64,000 nucleotides of DNA from contig WHUZ01000069.1 of NCBI GenBank assembly GCA_015179045.1, positions 276,681-340,680 on the forward strand, in the 5' to 3' direction. Position numbers and translations under genes: made by a program. Each line of letters starts with the position of its first letter. Position 1 is the first letter of the stretch. The DNA comes from Kalaharituber pfeilii (lineage: Eukaryota; Ascomycota; Pezizomycetes; Pezizales; Pezizaceae). Of the stretch, positions 1 to 9,346 are shown piece after piece. The notes under the pieces are model-generated. The model was given only the letters and a program-made list of their open reading frames with translations. It was not told the DNA's origin and searched no databases.

Positions 1-307
1 CATTGTACCTCCTCGCCACTGACCATCCTCCTCCACATAGCTCCGCCTTTTCCAGTCCGCAGCCAAGTGTAATTTGTGAGTGCTCTCCTGCCCCACTTTA
101 CGAATTTGCCCTTCCCAAACCCTGCACGCTCCCTCTCCTCTTTTCTTTTTTCGAACTAACTCTTGACGCAGCCCACCCTCAGTGGCCTGCCCATCATACC
201 TCATGCCCTTGGCCCCCTCTTTGGCCAACTCATCCGCCTTCTCATTGCCTTCTATCCCTACGTGGGCCTTGACCCATGCCAGCTTCACTGCATCCGCCTC
301 CCTTAAC
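1..307 (-). pseudogene. LINE RNase H fragment, C-terminal part (truncated)
   Basis: The reverse complement reads as the end of a LINE RNase H domain: an AWVKAHVGIEGNEKADELAK-type block (RNase H active-site His/Asp region) followed by a basic segment ending near a GKFVKWGRRALTNYTWLRTG-like stretch. The same two blocks occur in the same order in the LINE at 38682-39408, so both belong to one Tad/I-like lineage. The element runs off the left edge of the window and its upstream part is cut off at the junction with the 56-bp repeat array near 307. The frame is not intact throughout. Apparent plus-strand reading frames here are shadows. Confidence 0.75.
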
Positions 308-845
308 CTGTCAATAGAGCTCATTCTGCTGCATCTAGCGGGCCGTCGAGAGGGGCTGTCATACCTGTCAAATTCAGCTCATGTCGCCACATCTCGTGCT
401 ATCGTGGCATACCTGTCATACGTGTTAGGTTGAGCTCATGTTGCCATATCGCGCGCCGTCGAGAGGGGCCTGCCATACCTATTAACAGAGCTCATTCTGC
501 AGCATATCGCACCGTCGAGAAGGGCCTTTCATACTTGTTAACAGAGCTCATCCTGCACCAGACCACGCACTGTCGAGAGGGACTGCCGTACTTGTTGAAT
601 TGAGCCACATCTCACACCATCACGGCATACCTGTCACATGTTAACAGTGCTCATTCTGCAGCATATCGCGCGCTGTGGAGAGGGGCTGCCATACCTGTCA
701 ATAGAGCCCATCCTGCAGAATATCGCGCCGTCGAGAGGGGCCTGCCATTGAGTTCAGTTCATGTTCCCATATCGCGCGCCGTGGATGGAGACCTGTTATA
801 TCTAGTCAGTTGGGCCCATGCTGCGAGTTGGCGTTGCCATACCTG
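308..845 (+). repeat. ~56-bp subrepeat array, left arm of element Y
   Basis: About nine head-to-tail degenerate units of about 56 bp, each with GAGCTCAT, a CATATCGC/CATCTCG block, CCGTCGAGAGGGG and CTGCCATACCTGTTAACA. Units differ by substitutions and small indels. The same unit forms arrays at 2165-3085, 30060-30330 and 40412-40735 (plus) and 6790-7790 and 55960-56360 (minus). Confidence 0.85.
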
Positions 846-849
846 TTAA

Positions 850-988
850 CAACACGTTCTCGGCGCGTCAGCAGCTGAATTCGAGGAGGGGTAATTCCGG
901 CATTATCAACCGGCACTCCCTGTAAACAGCACGTTCTCGGCGCGTCAGCAGCTGAATGGATTCCGGCAGTATCAACCGGCACTCTGGA
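850..988 (+). repeat. Tandemly duplicated arm module of element Y
   Basis: A ~70-bp module containing CACGTTCTCGGCGCGTCAGC and a CCGGCA(T/G)TATCAACCGGCACTC block is present twice in tandem. Reverse-complement relatives lie at 4340-4450, 6650-6790 and 55830-55960, always between the subrepeat array and the GAGCGGCC-type module, which fixes its place in the palindrome arm. Confidence 0.7.
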
Positions 989-1189
989 TGTTACGGAGTC
1001 TACGATGATGTAGCTAAAGTGAGGGTGTAACTTAGGACAACGCTTGAAGCTTGACCATCTCTCGAAGGCAGAAGACCCTCCTTATATAGCCAGCTCCCCG
1101 CGCATGCCCACTGTATGTTCTATTGCTTATGCTATCTATGCTTAACAATCGATATCAATGCTTAACAATCAATAACAATGTCTGAGGCT

Positions 1190-1252
1190 CTCGCCATAGC
1201 CCATAGGGCGGCACGCGAGTATTGATATAAAAAAAAAAAAAAAAAAAAAAAA
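1190..1252 (+). mobile_element. LINE-A tail micro-insertion (63 bp)
   Basis: Only about 40 nt of LINE-A 3' tail (CGCCATAGCCCATAGGGCGG, then a GCGAGTATTGATATA block) plus a poly(A) run is inserted. A perfect 13-bp TSD, AATGTCTGAGGCT, flanks it (1177-1189 and 1253-1265). This marks target-primed insertion of an extremely 5'-truncated LINE or SINE transcript. Confidence 0.85.
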
Positions 1253-1265
1253 AATGTCTGAGGCT

Positions 1266-2164
1266 GTGCACAACAAGCCTACGCGTACTCTTGCCACTCA
1301 GTGGCACAACTCACTCAACCATGTGCTTCGCTTGTGATACACTTCCGTGACCCGACCTGTCAATTGTATTGCCCTGCTGTAGCTATCGGTTGATCAGGCC
1401 GAATGGTCACTAGCAGCCTTACGGGTCAACTCAGCATCAGCAAAAACGAAAAAAATCGCCCCATGCGCCTGGAGCATAGGGCGCACAGGGCAAGAACTGG
1501 GGAACATGTTGCAACGCGGTCCCGTCGCGTGCGCCATGTTGCATCCTACCATACATGGATCGCCCTGAGAAATCGGTGAATGTATCTGCCAAGTCTGGAA
1601 GATCCGGCCTTGCAAGCAGTCCCCACAACGCACAGCCAAGTGGCCTTTGCACCAGTGATTCAGCAGACTGATACAGTATGACTTGCTCTAGGAGTTCACT
1701 GGCACTGCTAACCAACTCCCTGACCTGTCCAGTCAGGGATAATGACCTCACAGATTCATTTGCTTTTAACCTATACTCTCCTAGAGAGGGTGACTGCATC
1801 CAGCGATGCCTAAAAGAATCAATCAAATATACTATACCTTCTTGAGAGATACTATGTTCTCTTGAAGGCCCGTTTGATCTTATAATCCCTAGAGCGAAGC
1901 TTACTAATTATGATAGCTGGTACCTGTTACATTGGAATTCATAATGCGAGGTAACTTCATTTATTTGATCTGTTATTATCTTAAAAAATTTGCTCCCCAT
2001 GAACCAATCGTGGGACATACAATAAAATAACCAAAACTTCCACTGAAATAAAAGTATATAGGAGAGCCCTGCCTTGCCCAACAGCTGCAAGCGCAGGTAT
2101 ATGATACAGTAAAAAAAAAAAACAGTATAGCAATCACTAAGAGGAGCAAAAAAGCAGGACGGCT
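1266..2164. other. No recognisable gene; unplaced sequence
   Basis: A 129-codon minus-strand reading frame (1437-1826) matches no family I recognise and shows no domain, signal or repeat; I regard it as probably fortuitous. A short A-run lies at 2111-2122. The rest is unique-looking sequence inside the 989-5363 insertion. Confidence 0.4.
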
Positions 2165-3085
2165 CTTACTTATTATCTTGCCATAACCTATAAGGTTTAG
2201 CTTATTCTGCTGCATCTCGTGCCATAGAGAGAAATGAGTCATACCTGTCAAATTGAGCTTATTCTTGTGCTGTCGAGAGAGACTTATCATACCTGTTAAT
2301 TAAGATCATCCTGCCTCATCTTACGACGTGGAAATGGTACTGCTCTCCTTATAGATTGAGTCCATAAGTAGCTATTGACGGAAATCTGTCATACCTATCA
2401 GATTCAGCTCATTCTGCCTCATCTTATACTGTTGAGAAGGGTCTACAATACCTGTTAAATTTAACTTATTATGTCTCATCTCTCACTATCAAAAGGTCCT
2501 GTCATACTTTGTTAATAGAGCTCATACTACTATATCTCCCGCCGCATCCTGAAGGGTCTACCATACCGGTGAAATTTAACTCATATTACCATATTCTGCA
2601 TTGTTGAAGGCTGCCATCCTGTCAGATTAAGCTGTTGTTGCCATATCTCACATAGTTGACGAGGACCTAGTATACCTATTAAGTTGAGCTGTTGTTGCCA
2701 TATCTCGCGTGGTTGAGTGGACCTAGCATACCTATTAAGTTAAGCTAGTTAGCAGCAGTAAAAGGAGTGGGTTGCTTGTGCTTTGATTCCTGCCTACACG
2801 AGATGCAATTCGGGCATGATTTTGTTGTTGCCATATCTCGTATGGTTGAGTGGGACCTAGCATACCTGTTAAGTTGAGCTCATATTCGTATATTTCGCGT
2901 GAGTGGGACCTAGCATACCTATGAAGTTGAGCTTATGTTGCCATATCTTATACCATCAAGGTATGCGATCCTGTCAGATTAAGCCATATTTCATACCGTT
3001 AGGTAGAACGCGTTATACTTATTAGATTCAGCTCATTCTATCATACGCTGTTTAAGAGAGCCCATCATACCTACTATTCACGTCA
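2165..3085 (+). repeat. ~56-bp subrepeat array, left arm of X
   Basis: About fifteen degenerate copies of the ~56-bp unit, recognisable by CATACCT(A/G)TTAAGTTGAGC and CATATCTCGC blocks. Compared with the array of Y it is richer in A and T, with C-to-T style changes, as if older or more RIP-affected. Confidence 0.8.
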
Positions 3086-3469
3086 ACAAATACAATCTCT
3101 ATGCATTAGCATATTGCACATGTCTGCCAGTAACCTAGTTGTGATGTCAGAGTGGGAGATAATCCTGGCAGTATTAACCGGCAACCTGGAAGTGTACTGA
3201 TCAACAGCCTATCATCCTACATTGGGTTGCCAGCCAACCTATATGAGTAACAACCAGCGGCTGTGGTGGCCGGCCCAATGAGCGGCTCAATCAGCGGGCC
3301 AACATGCAGCCTAATGAGCGGCCCAACGCGCGACCTGATGAGCTGAATTTAATAACAGTAGATTTTGGCGCACCAGCATGTGGTTTGTCCCAAATCAGCA
3401 ATGTCTTAACAGGACAGCTCAAGCATACTTGCCAGATTGAGATAATTGACTGCCAGGAAGATATTGAGC

Positions 3470-3790
3470 AGATTGAGCCAATTGAGCGTATCGAGTATAT
3501 TGAGCGCGGGTATGAGATATAGAGAGTAGAGAATATTGGGCATATTGAGCCTGTTCAGCATATTGGGCATGAATTCCCGACCCGGGCTAGGAATTGACCA
3601 CTTTCGCAGTGCATATGAGATGTAGAGAGTATTAAGCACATTGAGTACGCCATGAGTTGCAGAGAATATTAAGCATATTGACTGCACACATGACGTATGG
3701 AGAGTATTGAGTATATTGAGCCATGCATGAGATATTGAACATGTTAAGTATATTGAGCATTTACTGCGCGCATGAGATATTGAGCAGAAA
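3470..3790. repeat. ATTGAGC-type short repeats, centre of X
   Basis: Irregular tandem copies of a 9-12 bp motif around (A)TATTGAGC(A), alternating with ATGAGATAT. The same motif, often as its complement GCTCAATATGCCCAATAT, forms the centre of Y (6020-6400), Z (55300-55530) and W (59040-59310). Confidence 0.75.
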
Positions 3791-4542
3791 TGGAATCGGC
3801 ATGCGAAGGTGATATGTATGAATTACGGGACTACGAAAGGGCCTCACGCCGACCTAATCTGAAGGCGATATATACGAATTAAGGGCCCCACGCCGACAGC
3901 CAGCGTCAGGCTGCAGGTCAATTATTGTAATTGCATTGTGGATACCCAAATGCGCTGAGATGCAATAATCATTAATCAAAGGTTCACTTGTAGCATCAGG
4001 ATGCAACAGGGTGTAAGATCTAGCGTCAGAACACTGGGGCGCATAGAGCGCAATACGAAAGGCGGGTTGCATCAGGCCGCTGGGTCAGTATGCCTGGACG
4101 CAACCTTTGTTTTGGTCATGGATGCCTACTACTCAATTGAAATAAAGTTTAACTGTTGCAAAGGGAGCTTTAAGCTAGAACCTGGGCTACTCGCAGAGTC
4201 ACTCACTCGGCTACTTATTGGGCTGCTCATCGGGCTGCTTATTGGGTCGGCCACTACAGCCGCTGGTTGTCATTCACATGCGTCGGCTGGCAACCCAATA
4301 TAGGATGATAGGCTGTTGCTCAGTACACTTCCAGGTTGCCGGTTGATACTGCAGGAATTACCCCTCATTCTGACGTCAAGTTTAGTGTTGACTAGGTTGG
4401 TGATACAACGTGCCGACGCGCTCAGAACATGTTTGTTTATGTTTGTTGACGCGACTGTTGCAGCACATATTTACAGGTATGGCAGGCCCCTCTTAACAGT
4501 ATGACATTTGGCAGAATAAGCTATTGACAGGTAGGGCAGCTC

Positions 4543-4731
4543 TCCTCAATGCTCCCGATCAGAAGTGAAGGACACCCCATCCCGTATTGACATTTCACCC
4601 GCATCATGTATGAGCACCGCGGGCACTACATGTACTTATCGGCTGTTTTTAGTTTTTGTTTCCTTTTAATAAACCCTCGCCATAGCCCATAGGGCGGCAT
4701 GCGAGTACTGATATAAAAAGAAAAAAAAAAA
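4543..4731 (+). mobile_element. SINE-like element (LINE-A tail), plus strand
   Basis: About 190 bp ending in the hairpin tail (CGCCATAGCCCATAGGGCGG ... GATATA) and a poly(A) run. The ~90 bp before the tail match the element at 17985-18257 (GCGGGCACTACATGTACTTA-like block) and not the LINE 3' regions, so it looks like a separate short element that borrows the LINE tail. Only a weak 5-bp repeat, AGCTC, flanks it. It interrupts the right subrepeat array of X. Confidence 0.6.
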
Positions 4732-4739
4732 GCTCCTTG

Positions 4740-5363
4740 ATGCACCACAATGAGCCGAATCCTCTATTTCAGCGAGAGTGGCAAAATGGACTATATTACA
4801 TGAAGCAGGAGCGGTAGGGTGACCGATAATGGTATGGCATGATAGGATGATGAAGGGGCACCTGGATATAGATCACAATAGCTAGATATACATAATCAGT
4901 TGTCAAACAAGGCGTTCTATCTGCAGTACTTGCTATTGTGAAAAAGCTTCTTCAGTGTGTATAAGTGGTTGATACCGTGAAAGTACATGGCACACTTATC
5001 AGTTGCGCAGAGACGTAATAGAGGCATCTGGAAACTGCCTGGGTGTAAACAACCTTAGTTAGTGCGTCTAGTTATGATCAACAGGTAACATGCGTCCAGG
5101 GTGCATAGGACGTTACAATGAATAGATGAGGTGTATTCACGGCGCACAGAGCCTTAGTTACTGCGCCAGGTTACAATGAATAGATGACGTGCATCCAGGG
5201 CGCACAGAGCCTTGTTTAGTGCGCCAGGTTACAATGAGTAGATGACGTGCATCCAGGGCGCTCAAGGCGCTTGGGGGTATTCAGCCCCCCGGGTGCTTCA
5301 GGGCGATTTTCCGTTTTTGCTGATGAGGTGGATATCCCAGCATCTCTGGGTAGGCCCGTGACA
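4740..5363. other. Non-coding end of the 989-5363 insertion
   Basis: No gene recognised. Holds a tandem array at 5060-5265 and a TTGGGGGTATTCAGCCCCCC inverted repeat at about 5271-5290 that could form a small hairpin. Confidence 0.5.
5060..5265 (+). repeat. ~58-bp tandem repeat, 3.5 copies
   Basis: Units contain GTTACAATGAATAGATGACG, then GTGCATCCAGGGCGCACAGA and CCTTAGTTAGTGCGCCAG. The two central copies are nearly identical; the first is divergent. Confidence 0.75.
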
Positions 5364-5621
5364 CTGGAAGTGTACTGATCAACAGCCCATCATGCCCATA
5401 TCATACTGCTGGGGTCTGCCAGCCGACCCATGTGAATAGCAATCAGCGGCTATAGTGGCTGACCCAATGAGCGGCCCGAAGGGCAGCCCAATGAGCAGCT
5501 TAATGAGCGGCCTACTGAGAGTGGCCTTTGCAACAGCGTAAACTTCGTGTTCAATTGAGCAATGTCCTAAGAGGGCATCTTTGGCATGCTGTGACATTGC
5601 CAGATTGAGATAATTGACAAC

Positions 5622-6023
5622 TCTGGAGCTCTTATGTAAGGGCGATGCTGGGATCAGTAGGCGAAGGCACGATCGCGGGTGCTACGAGACAGCAGGGACA
5701 GAGCGGGACAAGGTAGAAGAGAGAATGAGCGTACGTTGACCAGTGGAGACTACATACAGGCGGGTAGAAGAGGTATATATAGACGAGAGAGAGTGAACAG
5801 AAGTAGCAGGTACGAGTATTGCGTGAACTTGGACATGACGACATAGAAGAAGACAGATGGAAATAGAAACATACATGACGACATAGAAGAGTGCTTGTAG
5901 AATGCTGTAGAATGATATAGAATGATGTAGAGCTATGGCGGCGGTTCGAGGGCATTCTGTGGTTCGGGTCGATCACTGCATGGTTGTTACCAAGAACTAA
6001 TCCCTGTTATTTCCTATTGCGGC
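5622..6023. other. ~400-bp insertion of unknown type in the centre of Y
   Basis: The palindrome module expected here (see 42400-42450, CCACTCTGAAGATGTTAGGT) is split after ACAACTCTGG and resumes at GATATCTTAGGCATATCAGG. The inserted ~400 bp are purine-rich on the plus strand, contain a TATA-like GGTATATATAGACGAG near 5771 and several GACATAGAAGA repeats. It could be a solo LTR, but no TG...CA ends with a clean TSD were found. Confidence 0.35.
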
Positions 6024-6199
6024 ATGATATCTTAGGCATATCAGGCGTATCAAGCGTATTGAGCGCGCACGTAAAATACTGGGTATCATCAGCATGTTGA
6101 GTGCGTATCTGGACATGCATGAGATATTCTGCATACTACACAGTAGTCGGCATCCCAGCATTACTTATTCCACTTCAATATACTAGTGAGAAGTGTGCG

Positions 6200-6420
6200 C
6201 GCTCAACATGGTAAACGTTTCCAATATGCCCAATATGCCCAATATGCCCAATATGTCCAATATGCCCAATGTGACCAATATGTCGAATGTTGCTCAACCG
6301 CTCATGTATGTACTCAATATCTGATGTACGCACTCAATATACTTAATATGCTCAATACAACTGATATGCCCAATATCTTCAGAGTGGTCAATTATCTCAA
6401 TCTGGCAATATCGCAGCCTG
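6200..6420 (+). repeat. CCAATATG short tandem repeats, centre of Y
   Basis: A run of 9-bp units (GCCCAATAT) beginning near 6219, grading into CTCAATATACTTAATATGCT-type units; the complement of the ATTGAGC repeats on the other side of the palindrome. Confidence 0.85.
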
Positions 6421-6789
6421 CCTAAGCCGCCCTCTTAGAACATTGCTCAATTGAGACGAAGTTTACGCCATTGCAAACGCCCAGCTTGGAGGGCCACTCA
6501 TTGGGCTACTGTACTCATTGGGCCGCTCATCAGGCTACTTATTGGGTCGGCCACCACCGCCGCTGGTTGTATTCACATGGGTCGGCTGGCAGACCCCAGT
6601 AGTACGGTATGGGCATGATGGGCTGTTGATCATTACACTTCCAGCCTGCCGGTTGACATGATTGCTGGAATTACTCCTCATTTCTGACGTCAAGTTCAGC
6701 TGCAAGTAGGTTGCTGGCCAGACCTTGTAGAGTACAACGTCCGACACACTGAGAGCGTGTCTGTTGACGCGAATATTGAAGCACATATT

Positions 6790-7790
6790 TACAGGTATGG
6801 TAGGCCCTCTTAAATGGCGTACAATGAACTGAATCTGACAGGTATGACTCTTTCTACTCAACGGTGCGAGATGCGGCAACACGAGCAGAATTTTACAGGT
6901 ATGGCAGGTCCCACTCCGCAGTGCGCGATGAGCCAGAATGAGCTGAATTTGACAGGTACGGCATCCCCTCTCGATGGCACGTGATATGGCAACATGACAT
7001 TAACTTAACAGGTTTGACAGGTATGCTGCGATGGCGCGAGATGTGGCAACATGAGCTGGATTTGACAGTATGGCAGCCTCTGTCCACGATGCGCGATATG
7101 CTGCAGAATGAGCTCTGTTAACAAGTATGGCAGGCCCCTCTCGACAGTGCGATATGCTGCAGAACAAGCTCTTTTAACAGGTATGGCAGGCCCCTCTCCA
7201 CGGTGCGCGATATGGCGACATGAGCTAAATCTGACAGTATGGCAGGCCCTCTCCACGACGCGCGATATGCTGTAGAATGAGCTCTGTTAACAAGTATGAC
7301 AGCCACTCTCGAGCTCGATAGCACGCGATGTGATACAGAATGAGCTCTGTTCACAGGTATGGCAGCCCCTCTCAATGGCGCGCAATATGCTGCAAAACGC
7401 ACTTTATTAACAGCTATGGCAGGTCCCACACGGCGGTGCGCGATGAGGTAGAATGAGCTGAATTTGACAGGTATGGGAGTACCCTTCGCGTCGCAGGATG
7501 AAGTGGAATAAGCTCAATTGACAGGTATGGCAGGCTCCTCTCGATAGTACGAGATGTGCCAAATGGGCTCCATTTACCGGTATAGTAGGTACCAAGGGTG
7601 GTGGGCGATGGGGCAGATTGAGCAGAATTTGACAGGTATGGCAGACCCCTCTCAACCGCGCGACATGCTGCAGAATACGCTAAATTTGACAGGTATGACA
7701 GGCCTCGGCGGTGTGAGATCAGGCAGAATGAGCTCAATCTCATAGTTACAGTAGGTTCAACTTGACGGCGTGATTTGATGGCAAGCTATA
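6790..7790 (-). repeat. ~56-bp subrepeat array, right arm of Y
   Basis: About seventeen inverted copies of the ~56-bp unit (read on plus: GAATGAGCTCTGTTAACAGG, then TATGGCAGGCCCCTCTCGAC). It produces several overlapping minus-strand open frames that are repeat artefacts, not genes. Confidence 0.88.
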
Positions 7791-7922
7791 GTGAATCTGG
7801 AGGCCAATTTGGCGACCGGGTGGCACAGTGGGCATAGAAGTGTACCAGAAAGTCATTTTTGTAGATATTTTTAGTCATTATTTAATAAATTTATGAGTTG
7901 CATATTGCATTTTGGTATTCGG

Positions 7923-8166
7923 TGTGGGGACGCTGACATAATGAGGATGTGCGCATAAGAGAGGGAAGCTTGGCATGCGGTGGCACGTGATGGGATGTAT
8001 GGGTTATATATTTGTATGGTTACGGAGCGTTAGCTAGTAATCATCAATCAATCAAGCAATCTTCTCTCGCACCCGCTCACACTATCAGTTGTACGTTCGT
8101 TCCGCCAGCTCTCACTCTCCCGGTCTCTCACAGGCGGTAGTGATCTATACTATCTGTCTTCTTACA
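7923..8166 (+). repeat. 5' LTR of gypsy-1
   Basis: Starts TGTGGGGACG and ends CTTCTTACA. A TATA-like GGTTATATATTTG lies about 80 bp in, so transcription probably starts in the second half. Matches 15627-15870 throughout by eye. Confidence 0.93.
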
Positions 8167-8183
8167 TTGGTCCCTTCGACCGG
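8167..8183 (+). promoter_or_regulatory. Primer-binding site of gypsy-1 (tRNA type)
   Basis: Directly after the LTR: T, then TGGTCCCTTCGACCGG, beginning TGG as expected for pairing with a tRNA CCA end. Unlike the other LTR families here, I find no complement of it in its own LTR. The tRNA species is not assigned. Confidence 0.55.
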
Positions 8184-8349
8184 AGAGCTGTGGCTGTAGA
8201 ACGACTGCAACTTGATACCGCAATCGCAATCGCATCATGACTTTGATTTAGACCTTAGGTCGCAATCCGCGCAAATTGGGTATATCGCAAAACACTCGCA
8301 ACGCACACGCACTCGCACTGGCACTGGCATAGGCACACGCATCTGGCAT

Positions 8350-8487
8350 CTCGCACACGCAAACAGCGCACACGCAAACAGCGCACACGCAAACAGCGCA
8401 CACGCAAACAGCGCACACGCAAACAGCGCACACGCAAACAGCGCACACGCAAACAGCGCACACGCAAACAGCGCACACGCAAACAGC
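8350..8487 (+). repeat. 15-bp tandem repeat in the gypsy-1 leader
   Basis: About nine perfect copies of GCGCACACGCAAACA between the primer site and gag. Since 15 is a multiple of 3 every frame stays open and gives pentapeptide repeats (AHANS on plus), but the reading frames have no other coding character. CGCAC-rich sequence continues to about 9300. Confidence 0.92.
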
Positions 8488-9346
8488 ACACACGCAAAAA
8501 GCACCTGCGCAAAAAGCACCTGCGCACTCGCATATACGCACTTAGACATACCGCACCACGCACACCGCACCTGCAAGACCTCAACTCACTCCGGAGGTGG
8601 GAGAGGCATTAGACCCTGAAAAACGCCACACGAGATAGCACAAAAAGCATAGAATAGTATCGAAGCAAGTATTCCTTTTGTCAGCACTATTTATCAGCGT
8701 GATTTATCAGCGTGATTTATCAGCGTGATTAGGAATATCATACAGCACCACAACAAAAATTAGTCACGATTTGTTAGTAATGGAGCGAACATTGATGGCG
8801 GAGGTTCTGAGTGGACGCTTTGACGTTGTGTTGACTTTAGTGGTCGCTACCATTCTCAGCCACTTTGCCACATTTCCTAATTTGGTAGTCATTACCGTTC
8901 TTGGCCTGTGTGTGGCAACAAACCGCACGGCAACCGGATCAGGTGATAGAAGATCAGATGATAGAAGATCAGGTGGAGGCAATGGTAGGCTTGGTGTCGA
9001 ATATGTTGAATATGCTGAGTCTGCGAAAGATATAAGGAAGCCAGGAAGGACGCATCGAGAGAGGGAGGCACGCATACCTTCATCGGCACGCACATCCGCA
9101 CGCACATCTTCCTCCGCACCGCACAATCAGCACAATCGCACCTCGCAACCGCACCCTCCGCTCGCACCGCTCTCTACTTCATCTCTTGCTTGTAACCGCA
9201 CCCGCACTCGCACCCGCACTCGCACAGGCACTCGCACCCGCACACGCACTTGCACACGCACCTTACCTTGCACACGCACCTTTCCTCGCAACCACATCTC
9301 GCACCGCATCTGTACCTGTTCAGCACTCTCCGAATCGAAAGCAACC

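Larger units (their letters stand above)
2165..4536. mobile_element. Palindromic foldback-like element X
   Basis: Left arm: a ~56-bp subrepeat array (2165-3085), then AACCGGCAACCTGGAAGTGT and a CAGCGGCTGTGGTGGCCGGC module (3180-3300), then ATTGAGC-type central repeats (3470-3790). From about 4195 the GAGCGGCC, CCGGTTGATACTGCAGGAAT and array modules return in reverse complement up to 4536. The right array has only two units against about fifteen on the left, so the arms are unequal. About 3790-4150 is a central stretch unlike the centre of Y and may be a further insertion. No coding sequence is recognised. Confidence 0.6.
989..5363. mobile_element. Insertion with LTR-like ends inside element Y (5-bp TSD CTGGA)
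   Basis: CTGGA occurs at 984-988 and again at 5364-5368. The insert starts TGTTACGG and ends CCGTGACA, the same kind of ends as the other LTR elements here. Removing it and one CTGGA gives ACCGGCACTCTGGAAGTGTA, which matches the uninterrupted arm at 3180-3210, so the empty site is supported. Matching LTRs inside were not found; a TATA-like CTATATAAGG lies on the minus strand near 1083-1092. A short inverted match (CATCAGCAAAAACG...ATCGCCC) links about 1433-1462 with 5310-5335. Most of the interior is palindromic element X. It could be a solo or degenerate LTR later invaded by X. Confidence 0.5.
308..7790. mobile_element. Palindromic foldback-like element Y (with nested insertions)
   Basis: Once insertions are set aside the segment is one large inverted repeat. 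The left arm is a plus-orientation array of ~56-bp units (308-845), a module with CGGCGCGTCAGCAGCTGAAT and ACCGGCACTCTGGA (850-988), then from 5364 a module with AGTGTACTGATCAACAGCC and CAATGAGCGGCC. The centre (6024-6420) is made of short ATTGAGC/CCAATATG repeats. From about 6420 to 7790 the same modules return in reverse order and orientation. No transposase or other protein is visible. Elements X (2165-4536) and Z (42067-56360) share this architecture. Known parallel: Drosophila FB elements have long inverted arms made of subrepeats; kinship to them is not claimed. Outer ends are approximate and no TSD was found. Confidence 0.6.

Noticed and set aside
1437..1826. 129-codon hypothetical gene
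   Set aside because: No domain, no support on either side and located inside a mobile insertion; kept only as a remark.
7005..7743. Series of Cys/His-rich minus-strand proteins
   Set aside because: All derive from the ~56-bp repeat read in different frames; no conserved start or stop and no family match.
6790..7790. CRISPR-like array
   Set aside because: Units are contiguous, about 56 bp, degenerate and without unique spacers, and the setting is a fungal genome with chromodomain retroelements.
8212..8619. Gene for an AHANS-repeat protein
   Set aside because: The frame exists because a 15-bp tandem repeat keeps all frames open; several frames on both strands are equally long. It lies in the gypsy-1 leader.
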